Positions 1 to 8,693 of a stretch of DNA of 40,051 nt are shown one piece after another. Source of the stretch: Candidatus Saccharimonadota bacterium. GTDB taxonomy: Bacteria > Patescibacteriota > Saccharimonadia > Saccharimonadales > Saccharimonadaceae. Under the pieces are notes generated by a model. The model was given only the letters and a program-made list of their open reading frames with translations, made no database searches and was not told the DNA's origin. The DNA lies in contig JAFWHT010000037.1 of the NCBI GenBank assembly GCA_017511965.1, positions 1-40,051 on the forward strand. The letters run 5' to 3'. The translations under genes were made by a program, and so were the position numbers. Every line of letters starts with the position of its first letter. Within the stretch, counting starts at the first letter, position 1.

Positions 1-798
1 TGTTTGTATAAAAAATTTGTGACACACGAAAAAATCCAAATTCTTAAATGGCAGATTTTTGCAGTAGTAGGTATCTTTGCTGGACTAGCGTTCTTTTATC
101 TTGGCGGTGGATTATCGGCAAGGACTGGGTATACTTATGCGGAGACTTATGATTATATTTCGTTATCTACTTTATTAACTGCCCCACGTTATTTCTTGAT
201 AACCTTCATAACGCATTTTTCGAGAAATATCATATATATGATTCCGATTTTTAGTTTTAGTATTTTAGCGATTACTACGTATAGATTAAAGAATGACAAG
301 GCGAATAAGAATAAGATTAGAATGTTGATTTTGTTTGATGTTTTTTCTTTAGTTTATGTTATAGGGACAAGCTTAATTCTTCTAGACGATGCGTTGTCGG
401 TAAGGTTTTTGTTACCGTGCTATATTTTATTGATTTTTGCGATTGGGCTTTATGTAGTAGATTTTTATAAAGTATTATTTAATACTATCTCTTTGCGATT
501 AGTAGCAGGTATATGTTTAGTGTTATTATCTGTTATAGTAGTGGTTGATATGACGATCGGAAAAGTTCGATATGCGGTACGTACTAGTAACCAACTTGCG
601 GAAGTGCGTGAGAAAATTGAGAACGATTCGGACACATTGTGTTTAACTAAGGCTTGGGCCGCTTCGGAAGCCGGTCCAATATATTCACCGATTTTTAGTT
701 TTACACAAGAACCAATTTTTGAACCGTGGAACGTAAAGACAATTTATGATAAAGAAATTGTTTGGGCGGAAATAGGCGAAGAAGCTATTTGCGAATGA
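1..798 (+). CDS. Polytopic membrane protein, 5'-truncated by window edge
   Basis: The frame is open to the left edge, so only the C-terminal ~265 residues are present. Four or so hydrophobic segments are visible (roughly residues 18-38, 75-92, 108-128, 134-150 and 165-185 of the visible part), followed by a soluble tail of about 75 residues with two cysteines. The hydrophobic layout resembles the multi-spanning glycosyltransferase or DUF6056-like proteins common in surface-glycan loci, but no catalytic motif is in view. Its end overlaps the convergent GT4 gene by 14 nt. Function is unassigned; a role in envelope glycan synthesis is inferred only from the neighbours. Confidence 0.6.
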   Translation, partial: CLYKKFVTHEKIQILKWQIFAVVGIFAGLAFFYLGGGLSARTGYTYAETYDYISLSTLLTAPRYFLITFITHFSRNIIYMIPIFSFSILAITTYRLKNDKANKNKIRMLILFDVFSLVYVIGTSLILLDDALSVRFLLPCYILLIFAIGLYVVDFYKVLFNTISLRLVAGICLVLLSVIVVVDMTIGKVRYAVRTSNQLAEVREKIENDSDTLCLTKAWAASEAGPIYSPIFSFTQEPIFEPWNVKTIYDKEIVWAEIGEEAICE

Positions 799-1912
799 TT
801 TTTTGCCAAGCTTGATAGATAGTTTGTGGTGAGTAATGATTGATTTGGGAATTGAGATTTTTTTGAAATTTCTGTAATTTAGAGCGGTTATTTAGAAGAT
901 TAATAATTTCGTTGGCGATTTGGGTGGGGTTAGTAGAATCAACGAGGACGCCGGTGGTCGGGGTGATTTGAGCACGAGCGCCAGAAGCGCGGGCGAGAGC
1001 AAGGCAGGGAAGGCCGTAGCTCATAGCCTCGGTCAGTACAAGGCCGAAAGCTTCGGTTTTTGAAGTTAGGACAAAGAGCGAGCTGTCGTAATAATAGTTG
1101 GCGATTTCGGATTGAGGGAGAAAACCAGTAATTTTAATACAAGAATTTAAATTTTTAACTTTAATGAGTTGTTCTAAGTTTTTACGCTCTAGTCCGTCAC
1201 CGACGATGGTTAATTTAATTTCAGGGTCTTTTTGATGGATTTTTTCCATAACATTAATTAAAAGTGGAAAATCTTTTTCGGGGACGAGGCGCCCTACGGA
1301 GATGAGATTTTTTGTGTTTAAGGGAGATTTTTTAGCAGGGATGTTTGGGATGGGGTTTGGAATGTAAAGACATTTTGTGGGCTTAATTTTATTTTCATAA
1401 AATTTTTTTAGTTCTTCTGTTGCGACAACTAGATAGTCGAAAGTCTTGAGGGAATTAATTAATTCGCTGATGTATTTTTGGTTGTTTTGATGGAAATTGT
1501 GATCGGTAGCGATTTTTTGAGCCTCGCCTTTATAATAACGATTAACGAGAGAGTTATATAAAGAACGTTCAGTAATAATAATATCAGTCTGAAGATTTTC
1601 GAGGCATTTTTTAAAAACTCGATTCCTGGTTTTTACGATATTAATTCTTCTTTTGAATTCGCCTGGGATTTTGTGCCATTTGAATTTTGTGATAAGGTTT
1701 TTGAGAGAAATTTCGGCAGGTTGGTTAGGCGTGAGATAAGTGATTTTGATGTTGCTGGGGATTTTAAAAGTGGTGGGGTTAGAGGATTTGCCATAATTTG
1801 CGATGATTTCGACGTTATAATTTTTTGCAAACATGGTTGCGATAGTTGAAACAAAGCGTTCAATACCGCCTGGGGTTTTTAGTTGCATGGTGATGATGGT
1901 GATTTTTTTCAT
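785..1912 (-). CDS. GT4-family glycosyltransferase
   Basis: A 375-residue protein of the GT-B fold, likely transferring a sugar from a nucleotide-sugar donor to a cell-surface glycan on the cytoplasmic side. It begins with a typical N-terminal segment containing PGGIERF. The donor-binding domain contains ISVGRLVPEKDFPLL (about residue 205) and the family signature TEAFGLVLTEAMSYGLP with the E-x7-E pair (about residue 285). Its ATG overlaps the stop of the upstream ABC ATPase gene by 4 nt (ATGA), so it is translationally coupled and is the last gene of a three-gene export operon. Sugar specificity cannot be read from the sequence. Family length is normal. Confidence 0.88.
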   Translation of the reverse strand: MKKITIITMQLKTPGGIERFVSTIATMFAKNYNVEIIANYGKSSNPTTFKIPSNIKITYLTPNQPAEISLKNLITKFKWHKIPGEFKRRINIVKTRNRVFKKCLENLQTDIIITERSLYNSLVNRYYKGEAQKIATDHNFHQNNQKYISELINSLKTFDYLVVATEELKKFYENKIKPTKCLYIPNPIPNIPAKKSPLNTKNLISVGRLVPEKDFPLLINVMEKIHQKDPEIKLTIVGDGLERKNLEQLIKVKNLNSCIKITGFLPQSEIANYYYDSSLFVLTSKTEAFGLVLTEAMSYGLPCLALARASGARAQITPTTGVLVDSTNPTQIANEIINLLNNRSKLQKFQKNLNSQINHYSPQTIYQAWQKIIRK

Positions 1913-2694
1913 TCGATGCCAAGAAGTTTATTATATGAGTTGGCGATTTTAGCGGGGTCGCCATTTTCGATGATTTTGCCGTTTTCGAGAAGAATGGCGC
2001 GAGTGCAAAATCTGCGGACATCTCTCATGGAATGAGTGACAAGAATAACGGTCTGCTTTTTATTTTTTAAAGAAGTAAAATAATCGTTACATTTTTGTTG
2101 GAAAGCGGCGTCACCGACGGCGAGAACTTCGTCTAATAGAAGAATGTCGCCTTTGGCGCGGATAGCGATAGAAAAGGCAAGGCGGACTTGCATGCCGGAA
2201 GAATAATTTTTGAGTTTTTGATCTTGGAAATCTTTTAGTTCGGCAAATTCCCAAATATCATCGTACATTTTTTCCATTTCTTCATTCGAGAAGCCAAGTA
2301 AGGCGCCGTTCATGTAGACATTTTCGCGACCAGTAAGTTCGGGATTAAAACCAACGCCAAGTTCGATGAAAGGGACTAGTGAACCATTGATGGTGATTTC
2401 GCCTTTTTGAGGGTAATAAACGCCGGCGAGAATCTTAAGGAGTGTAGACTTGCCAGAACCGTTACGCCCGACGATGCCGATAAATTCGCCTTTTTTAATT
2501 TCAAAATCAAGGTTTTTTAAAACTTTTTGTTCTTTATAGCCTTTGATACCGCGAAGACGATTAAAGAAAGCTTGTTTTAGACCAAAAGCTTGTTCGGTTG
2601 GGAGTTTGAAACTTTTAGAAAGATTTTTGACTTGGATGGCGGTATCGTTATTGCCGTCTTCAATTTCGATGCGTTTGCCGATTTCGCGTTTCAT
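1909..2694 (-). CDS. Polysaccharide/teichoic-acid export ABC transporter ATPase (Wzt/TagH type)
   Basis: A 261-residue ABC ATPase. Walker A GRNGSGKST is at residues 76-84, the signature YSSGMQ at about 164-169, Walker B ILLLDE at about 184-189 and the H-loop His at 221. The segment ELGVGFNPELTGRENV is characteristic of the Wzt/TagH/RfbB export subfamily. The protein lacks the C-terminal carbohydrate-binding domain found in long Wzt proteins, so it resembles the short TagH/KpsT-like form. It lies directly after the permease gene (the two coding regions abut) and overlaps the GT4 gene. Together they would flip a lipid-linked polysaccharide across the single membrane. The substrate is unknown. 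Confidence 0.92.
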   Translation of the reverse strand: MKREIGKRIEIEDGNNDTAIQVKNLSKSFKLPTEQAFGLKQAFFNRLRGIKGYKEQKVLKNLDFEIKKGEFIGIVGRNGSGKSTLLKILAGVYYPQKGEITINGSLVPFIELGVGFNPELTGRENVYMNGALLGFSNEEMEKMYDDIWEFAELKDFQDQKLKNYSSGMQVRLAFSIAIRAKGDILLLDEVLAVGDAAFQQKCNDYFTSLKNKKQTVILVTHSMRDVRRFCTRAILLENGKIIENGDPAKIANSYNKLLGIE

Positions 2695-3507
2695 TTAAAC
2701 CTCCTCTGCAAAGAATTTAGATTTTTGACGGAAAATAAGAGCGCCTAGCGTGAGCGTGATAAATACTATAACGATGGGAATTATAGCAACAAGATGATTT
2801 TCTAGAAAGTTCCAGATAGTGATGGTTTCGGGAGTGATGAGGTTGTAACGAATATCTTGAATAGCTTGAGCAATAGGGTTGAGAAGAATAACTTTGGCAG
2901 CCAAAGTGGAAGTAGAGGCAACCATTGAAATTGGGTAGATAATCGGAACGGCGTAAAAAAGAGCTTGAACAATGACATCCCAAATCGAAGTGATATCGCG
3001 ATACTTAACGTTAATTGAGCCGAGTAGGAAAGCGATACCGAGAGAAAGGAGATAGAGTTCGAAAATAGCCGGAATAATAAGGAACCAAGTTAGGCTTGGA
3101 GTGACGCCGTTAATGAGGGCAAAAATAATAACTACAGCGACGTTTATAAGCATATTGATGACAGCAGTTAAAGTCGCTGAGACGACGACGATGTATTTCG
3201 GAAAACTAATTTTTCTGAGAAGGTCTCCACGAGTTACGATGGCTTGAATGCCTTGGGAAGTGCATTCGGTAAAAAAATTCCACATGGTGGTGCCGCAAAG
3301 AAGGTAGACAGGGTAATGGGGGATATCGTTGCCGATGCGGAGGAGTTTAGAAAATACTATATATAATATAGCAAACATCATTAAGGGACGAAGAAGGGCC
3401 CATAAGTAGCCAAGCACCGATCCTTGGTAACGAAGTTTAAAATCAGTCTTAGTAAGTTCTTTTAACAGAATACGATTTTTTTTGTTGAAAATTAGAGGAA
3501 TTTTCAT
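2695..3507 (-). CDS. Polysaccharide export ABC-2 permease (Wzm/TagG type)
   Basis: A 270-residue ABC-2 permease with about six membrane segments. The N-terminal amphipathic stretch carries DFKLRYQGSVLGYLWALLRP, the classic Wzm/TagG/KpsM signature, and the C-terminal part has the LNPIAQAIQDIRY motif. It is the first gene of the operon with the ATPase and the GT4 enzyme. Its promoter is an extended -10 (TGGTATAAT, 3516-3524 on the minus strand) ending 8 nt before the ATG, so the operon mRNA should be nearly leaderless; no Shine-Dalgarno is seen. It is divergent from the CotH-like gene. Confidence 0.92.
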   Translation of the reverse strand: MKIPLIFNKKNRILLKELTKTDFKLRYQGSVLGYLWALLRPLMMFAILYIVFSKLLRIGNDIPHYPVYLLCGTTMWNFFTECTSQGIQAIVTRGDLLRKISFPKYIVVVSATLTAVINMLINVAVVIIFALINGVTPSLTWFLIIPAIFELYLLSLGIAFLLGSINVKYRDITSIWDVIVQALFYAVPIIYPISMVASTSTLAAKVILLNPIAQAIQDIRYNLITPETITIWNFLENHLVAIIPIVIVFITLTLGALIFRQKSKFFAEEV

Positions 3508-3515
3508 ATTTTATT

Positions 3516-3557
3516 ATTATACCATATTTGTTTGTTGGGAGAAAGTTATGTTAAAAT
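3516..3557. promoter_or_regulatory. Divergent extended -10 promoters (export operon / CotH-like gene)
   Basis: On the minus strand TGGTATAAT occupies 3524-3516, 8 nt before the permease ATG. On the plus strand TGTTAAAAT occupies 3549-3557, 6 nt before the CotH-like ATG at 3564. Both distances put the expected transcription start at or within a few nt of the start codon. The whole intergenic space is 56 nt. Confidence 0.7.
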
Positions 3558-3563
3558 AAAAGC

Positions 3564-4859
3564 ATGAAGAAATGGCAGGTATTGCTTGGGGTTTTTGGAG
3601 TGAGTCTTTTGGTAGGGGCAGGATTTTTATTAAAGCCGATTTTTGAATATGTGGCGACAGCTAGAAACGAGATGATGGAAGTGCCGGAATTGAGACTATA
3701 CTTAAATGGAATAAGCTTAGAAGATATTAGGGCTGGAGACAAGAGTATAAAGTATGAAGACAATCGGTTAGTAGTTGAAGAAGAAAATCACAAAATTGAA
3801 TTTAATGATGTGCAAGTTAAGGGGCGAGGGAATTCGACATGGGAACGGCCTGAAAAAATTCCATTACAGATTAAATTTAAACGAAAAATTGATTTATTAG
3901 GATTAGGCGAAAGAAAAAAATATATCTTATTGGCGAATTATTTTGATTATTCTTTTTTAAGAAATGATGCGATGTTTAAAATAACCGAAATGCTTAATAG
4001 CAGATATCGATCACAAGGTAAATTCGTAGAATTATTGATTGACGATGAATATCAGGGCATGTATTATTTGATGACTAAAATTGAGCTTGGTAAGGGCGGA
4101 GTTGACATTAGAGACGAATATGCCGGTTTGTTTGAGCTTGATACTATGTATGGTGAGCTTGATGCGGTGTATGCTATGAATTGTAGCTATTCTAAAGTGG
4201 GCGAATGTTTAATTTTAAAAGATGCGGTATTTGAGGATGATGAGAATATGTCAAAAGAAGTAATAAAAAACTTCATCGAACAGTTTAACCTATTGGAAGC
4301 AGCAGCGAAAGAAAGAGATTTTAAAACAGTAGAAGAAACGGTAGATGTAGAATCTTTCGTGGAGTATTTTTTAATTTCGGAATTCGCAGTAAATCCGGAT
4401 GCATATTTGTCGAGTTTTAATTTTTATAAAAATGGGATAGACGATAAGATACATGCAGGGCCATTATGGGATTTTGATTTTGCATTTGGGAATAGAGGAG
4501 AAAATACTGACTCTTATTCACCAGAGATATTTATGTCACAGAAAGAACAAATTTTTACGGAAGAGAATGATTATTTGGACACCGGGAAGTTGATGTATTA
4601 TTTAATGGAAATTCCGGAATTTGAGGAAGAAGTGGCGCGGCTTTGGCGGGAGAAATTATCGGGAAGAAAGGACGAGCTTTTGATTCATATTTCAAAACAG
4701 GCGGATTATATAAAAGAAGCAGCACTTCGAGACGAAGCGAAATGGCGAGAAGAAGCGTTTTTTGAATCGGAAGTAGAGTATTTATTAGATTGGGTTGCTA
4801 GACGATATGATTTCTTTGAAGAGAGGTATGGTGAAGAAGCTGTAAAGGCGGTTTTGTAG
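3564..4859 (+). CDS. CotH-like protein (atypical kinase fold), membrane-anchored
   Basis: A 431-residue protein with an N-terminal membrane anchor (about residues 6-26), then a CotH-kinase-type domain. Family motifs are GRGNSTW (residues 87-93, the nucleotide-contacting loop region), a LLIDDEYQGMYYLMTKIE segment, and WDFDFAFGN (302-310), which holds the metal-binding aspartates of CotH. In spore formers CotH phosphorylates coat proteins; related proteins act on extracellular substrates. Here the anchor suggests the catalytic domain faces outside, where it might modify surface proteins. It sits alone between two surface-glycan operons. Domain assignment is firm; substrate is unknown. The promoter gives a leaderless mRNA. 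Confidence 0.87.
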   Translation: MKKWQVLLGVFGVSLLVGAGFLLKPIFEYVATARNEMMEVPELRLYLNGISLEDIRAGDKSIKYEDNRLVVEEENHKIEFNDVQVKGRGNSTWERPEKIPLQIKFKRKIDLLGLGERKKYILLANYFDYSFLRNDAMFKITEMLNSRYRSQGKFVELLIDDEYQGMYYLMTKIELGKGGVDIRDEYAGLFELDTMYGELDAVYAMNCSYSKVGECLILKDAVFEDDENMSKEVIKNFIEQFNLLEAAAKERDFKTVEETVDVESFVEYFLISEFAVNPDAYLSSFNFYKNGIDDKIHAGPLWDFDFAFGNRGENTDSYSPEIFMSQKEQIFTEENDYLDTGKLMYYLMEIPEFEEEVARLWREKLSGRKDELLIHISKQADYIKEAALRDEAKWREEAFFESEVEYLLDWVARRYDFFEERYGEEAVKAVL

Positions 4860-4862
4860 TTT

Positions 4863-6164
4863 TTAGTTTTTAGCACGGGATTTGGAGCGGTAATAAGAAA
4901 CGTGCCAGCGAGCATAGACAGCTAAGAGCCAAAATTTTTCGCGAAGGGTAGGGTTTTTTCCGAGCCAAGTTTTTAAATCTTGGTATTGTCTTGCCCAATT
5001 TTTCCAGACGGTTGCAGTTTTGTTAATTGTGCTAGTTTCGGTGCCGAAATTATAAATGTAGAGAGGCTCTAGAACAAAACTAATTTCGCCGTCGGCTTTT
5101 TTAAGATAATCAAGAACAAATTTGGTATCTTCGCCAAAATTTAAAGATTTGTCGAATTGGCATTTTTTGGCGAACTCGGCGCGAAAAAGTTTATTGACCG
5201 ACCAATACATTCGGCCATCGATAGCAAGCAAATATAATATATAGGCTTTTTTGGACTCTTGTTTTTTACGGGCGCGAAGAGGGTCGATGTAAACATCTTC
5301 AGCAGTTTCTCTTTTAAGTTTTTTGTAATGAGCCCCACAAACAGAAACAGAAGTATTATCACCGTACGCTTCTAAATGTTTTTGATAAAAATTTTTAGCA
5401 ATAGCGTCGTCGGAATCGATAAAACTGATAAAATCGCCAGTAGCAATCTCCAGACCATTGTTCCTGGCAGTAGATTGACCTTGATTTTTTTGATGAATAG
5501 CTTTAATGCGTTTGTCTTTTTTGGCATAATCATCAACGATTTTTTTAGAATTGTCAGTTGAGCCATCATCGACTAAAATGATTTCAAGATTTTGATAAGT
5601 TTGATTTAAAATCGAATCAAGGCAATTTTTGAGATATTTTTCAGTATTATAAATTGGGATGATGACAGAGATTTTGGGATTTTGATTTTTAATAGTATTG
5701 GTAATTTTAGACGGAGGAATTTTCCCAAAAACTAATTTATCATAAAATAGGAAATTTAGAATCATAGTGATCATCGTAACGAGACAGAAAATGGTGGTGC
5801 TTTCGATAAAATCATAATCGAAGGGGAGATGGAGATTTTCGGAAATCGTATGGATGAATTCATAAAAGAAAGTAATAAAACTAAAAAGCCAAGTTAGAAA
5901 CGGGCTAATTAAAAGAGCGGTAAGAAAATTCCAAAGAAAAAATTTAATAACGCCAAATTGGCCGGGGTTGCGCTCGCGCCAAGTAAATTTTGAATGCAAA
6001 ATGAAGCCAAGGAAAGTTGCGAAAGTGTAGGAAATAATTGTATCGAGCCAAAGCAATGCGTTGTTATTAATGATACGGGCAAGAAGAGTGAAAATAGCAA
6101 AATTGGTTAAGGTAAGAATAATGCCAACGAAAATGTATTTTCCGGCGCGCTTAGTGTTATCCAT
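4863..6164 (-). CDS. GtrA-like flippase domain fused to GT2 glycosyltransferase
   Basis: A 433-residue protein. An in-frame extension upstream of 6164 is open, but it would run through the divergent gene; the ATG at 6164 is preceded 6 nt away by TGCTATAAT and begins right at the GtrA homology (MDNTKRAGKYIFVG), so that start is chosen. Residues 1-125 form a four-helix GtrA-type domain thought to move undecaprenyl-phosphate-linked sugars. From about residue 140 follows a GT-A GT2 domain with ISVIIPIYNTEKYL, VDDGSTDNS and the DXD-type SFIDSDD. A GtrA domain and a transferase in one chain couple flipping and transfer. It is divergent from a GtrB-like gene, consistent with one glycosylation cassette. 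Confidence 0.87.
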   Translation of the reverse strand: MDNTKRAGKYIFVGIILTLTNFAIFTLLARIINNNALLWLDTIISYTFATFLGFILHSKFTWRERNPGQFGVIKFFLWNFLTALLISPFLTWLFSFITFFYEFIHTISENLHLPFDYDFIESTTIFCLVTMITMILNFLFYDKLVFGKIPPSKITNTIKNQNPKISVIIPIYNTEKYLKNCLDSILNQTYQNLEIILVDDGSTDNSKKIVDDYAKKDKRIKAIHQKNQGQSTARNNGLEIATGDFISFIDSDDAIAKNFYQKHLEAYGDNTSVSVCGAHYKKLKRETAEDVYIDPLRARKKQESKKAYILYLLAIDGRMYWSVNKLFRAEFAKKCQFDKSLNFGEDTKFVLDYLKKADGEISFVLEPLYIYNFGTETSTINKTATVWKNWARQYQDLKTWLGKNPTLREKFWLLAVYARWHVSYYRSKSRAKN

Positions 6165-6170
6165 AGGACA

Positions 6171-6194
6171 ATTATAGCATTTATAGTGTATAAT
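6171..6194. promoter_or_regulatory. Back-to-back -10 boxes of a divergent leaderless promoter pair
   Basis: Minus strand: TGCTATAAT (6179-6171) ends 6 nt before the ATG at 6164. Plus strand: TATAAT at 6189-6194 ends 6 nt before the ATG at 6201. The two start codons are only 36 nt apart, so each promoter's -35 region must lie in or beyond the other's -10 and even inside the opposing gene. Simultaneous occupancy by two polymerases looks impossible. Confidence 0.75.
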
Positions 6195-6200
6195 AGAGTT

Positions 6201-7154
6201 ATGAAAATGATTTCTTTTGTGATGCCAATACATAATGAAGAAGAGGGGATTAGTAAATTTCTGGATGAGGAATTTTTGCCAATAGTGCAGGAGATTTCGG
6301 GATACGAGAAAGAAATTATATTGGTTAACGATGGTTCGACGGATAAAACACTTTCGATTTTGCAGGAATATGCGAAAAAAAATAAAGAAATTCGGGTAGT
6401 GGCCTTGTCGCGAAATTTCGGGAAAGAGCCAGCACTCTCTGCAGGGATTTATGTAGCGAGAGGTGACGCAATTATAACGATTGACGCGGATGGGCAACAA
6501 CCGCCAAAATTAATTCCGAAATTTATTGAAAAATGGGAAAAGGGTGCGGAGATTGTAACAGGAGTACGAGATAAATATACTAAACATGGATTGATCCCAA
6601 AACTTGGTTCGAAATTATTTTATCGGTTGCTTAAAATGATGGGGAGTAAGTCGACAGTGCCGGGTTCGACAGATTTTCGGCTAATTGATCGAGTAGTTGC
6701 AGATGAGTTTAATAAATTGTCGGAACATAATCGAATTACACGAGGGCTGATTGATTGGTTAGGATTTCGACAAGAATATATATATTATATATATGGTGTA
6801 AGAATGGCGGGGAAGCCGTCGTATAGTTTTAAAAAGTTAGTACACTTGGCAGTTGATAGTTTTGTGTCGATGTCAACGACGCCGCTGGTGATTTTTGGAT
6901 ACATTGGGATAATGATTACGATTTTTTCGTTTATGCTTGGAATGTTTATTATTATTCAACAATATATTTTAGGTGATCCGTTAGGATTAAAGTGGAATGG
7001 TGCGGTGCAGATGACGGTGTTTATTACATTTTTGGTGGGGTTGGTTTTAATCTCACAAGCGATTACAGCACTTTATATTTCGCATATTCATGCGGAGTCA
7101 CAAGGTCGACCGCTTTATATAATAGATAAAAAAGAGTCAAGAAATTTGAAATGA
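6201..7154 (+). CDS. GtrB/DPM-like polyprenyl-phosphate glycosyltransferase (GT2)
   Basis: A 317-residue GT2 enzyme that would load a sugar onto undecaprenyl phosphate at the cytoplasmic face. It shows SFVMPIHNEEEGI, LVNDGSTDKTL, the DXD region TIDADGQQPP (about residue 95), and two C-terminal membrane helices (about 230-255 and 270-295), the standard GtrB/DPM1-like layout. The ATG at 6201 is chosen over an upstream in-frame GTG (6186) because that codon would overlap the -10 box. It overlaps the next gene by 4 nt (ATGA). With the GtrA-GT2 fusion and the GtrII-like protein it completes a Gtr cassette. Confidence 0.9.
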   Translation: MKMISFVMPIHNEEEGISKFLDEEFLPIVQEISGYEKEIILVNDGSTDKTLSILQEYAKKNKEIRVVALSRNFGKEPALSAGIYVARGDAIITIDADGQQPPKLIPKFIEKWEKGAEIVTGVRDKYTKHGLIPKLGSKLFYRLLKMMGSKSTVPGSTDFRLIDRVVADEFNKLSEHNRITRGLIDWLGFRQEYIYYIYGVRMAGKPSYSFKKLVHLAVDSFVSMSTTPLVIFGYIGIMITIFSFMLGMFIIIQQYILGDPLGLKWNGAVQMTVFITFLVGLVLISQAITALYISHIHAESQGRPLYIIDKKESRNLK

Positions 7155-8638
7155 AAATTGAAGTTTTAAAAAAGAGATTGTTAGTTTTTAAACCGTTTAT
7201 AAAACCATTTTTGGTAGTATTTTTGATTTATGTTTTAGCATTTCTTGCGGTTCTTAGAGCAGGAGTTTCGTTTGTAGACGATCGCGGACGAGCGATTTTT
7301 GGATATGCATGGACGTCGGATTTTAATCGCTTTTCGTCAACAGCGTTTGGACTTTTAATGAATGTGAACGATAGATTGCTTGATATTTCGCCGTGGCCAC
7401 AGATTTTAGGGTTAGCGATGCTTAGTGTGGTCGGAGTGATGTTAACATATGTGTTTTGCGATAAAAAAATAAAATTTTTGCCACTTATTTTAACGACATT
7501 CGTGGGGCTATTACCACTAACAGTAGAATGTTGGTTGTATAAATTTGATGCGCCATGTATTGCGCTGAGTGTATTAGTTTCGGTGTTGCCGATTTTATGG
7601 TGGCCGAAGAAGTTTGAGAAAAAAGCAGTGATAAAATTTAGTTTGATTTCTCTTTTTTGTATGCTAGTGATGTGGACAACGTACCAAGCATCGAGTGGAG
7701 TTTTCTTAGTTTTATGTTTATACATGGCGCTTAGAGATTATTTAAAGGGCGAAAAATGTTTGGATATAATTAAGAAGCTTATGTTAGCGATTTTGGTTTT
7801 TGTGATAGCGGCGCTGGCGTTTAAATTTTTGTTGCCAGAGCCAGAAAAGAGTTATCGTAGTAATGAAATGCTTGGGTTCTCTGAATTAATTTTAGGGGTT
7901 TGGAATAATTTTGTGATGCATATTAAATTGATGGTGGGAAGTTTAAATGTTTGGCAAATGATTTTAGCTGGGATGGCGGGAATAGGAATGACGATTTTAG
8001 TGTTTTGGCGATACAGAATGAACGGTTTTTTGGTTTTGATAATTTTCTTGGTCGCGTTGCCATTATCGATAGGAGCCTATTTATTATTAGTAAAACCACC
8101 GTTAACAGCGAGGTCGTTAGTTGGGGTGGGGATGAGTTTTGTGCCGGTTTTGATTTTAGCGACGAAAGACATTAAGAGTTTTAGTGGATATGTTTTGGTG
8201 GTGCCGAGTTTAGTACTTTTGTATTCTTTTTCTATGTTTGTTTTGGCTTTTGGGAATGGATTAGCGGATCAAGAGAGATGGGCGAATTATCGGGTGGAAG
8301 ATTTGGTTTCTAAATTATCAGAACTTTATCCAGATAAGGATGATGTAGCAAGCAAAAAAATTAAAATTGAGGGAGATATTGGATATTCAAAAGTGATGCA
8401 ACATGTAGTAGATAAATATCCGGCAACAAAAGAACTTGTAACTATTCAGACGACGGGGCTGAGTTCGGCGGCTTGGGGATTAACGAAAATTAGAAGCTAC
8501 CATAATCGACCACAGGTGTTTGAAGAAAATTATGCGTATGAAGATTATTGCAATCCGGAAATTGTAGAAGTAAGAGCGAATACTTATTATTATACGATTA
8601 GCGATAATATAGATAGGATTTGTGTTGAATTAAAATAG
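7151..8638 (+). CDS. GtrII-like polytopic membrane glucosyltransferase
   Basis: A 495-residue membrane protein with about ten hydrophobic segments. The N-terminal loop after the first helix contains [15 protein letters not shown], matching the conserved acidic loop of GtrII-type enzymes, which use the lipid-linked sugar made by GtrB to decorate a surface polymer outside the membrane. A soluble C-terminal domain (about residues 385-495) follows the last helix. It is translationally coupled to the GtrB-like gene (4-nt overlap). Acceptor and sugar are unknown. It may belong to a broader GT-C family, but the cassette context supports the call. Confidence 0.75.
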   Translation: MKIEVLKKRLLVFKPFIKPFLVVFLIYVLAFLAVLRAGVSFVDDRGRAIFGYAWTSDFNRFSSTAFGLLMNVNDRLLDISPWPQILGLAMLSVVGVMLTYVFCDKKIKFLPLILTTFVGLLPLTVECWLYKFDAPCIALSVLVSVLPILWWPKKFEKKAVIKFSLISLFCMLVMWTTYQASSGVFLVLCLYMALRDYLKGEKCLDIIKKLMLAILVFVIAALAFKFLLPEPEKSYRSNEMLGFSELILGVWNNFVMHIKLMVGSLNVWQMILAGMAGIGMTILVFWRYRMNGFLVLIIFLVALPLSIGAYLLLVKPPLTARSLVGVGMSFVPVLILATKDIKSFSGYVLVVPSLVLLYSFSMFVLAFGNGLADQERWANYRVEDLVSKLSELYPDKDDVASKKIKIEGDIGYSKVMQHVVDKYPATKELVTIQTTGLSSAAWGLTKIRSYHNRPQVFEENYAYEDYCNPEIVEVRANTYYYTISDNIDRICVELK

Positions 8639-8693
8639 GGCGACTTTAGTAGTCTGGACTTTTTTTGATTTTTGGTGTATAATATATGCGTTT

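Noticed and set aside
6165-6500. Long in-frame N-terminal extension of the GtrA-GT2 protein (to 6500)
   Set aside because: It is antisense to the GtrB-like gene, its residues show no family similarity, and a promoter lies directly before the ATG at 6164.
8640-8670. Possible terminator after the GtrII-like gene (GACTTTAGTAGTC then a T-run)
   Set aside because: The stem is only 4 bp with a weak loop. The T-run could also be part of the uvrA promoter spacer region. Not strong enough to list.
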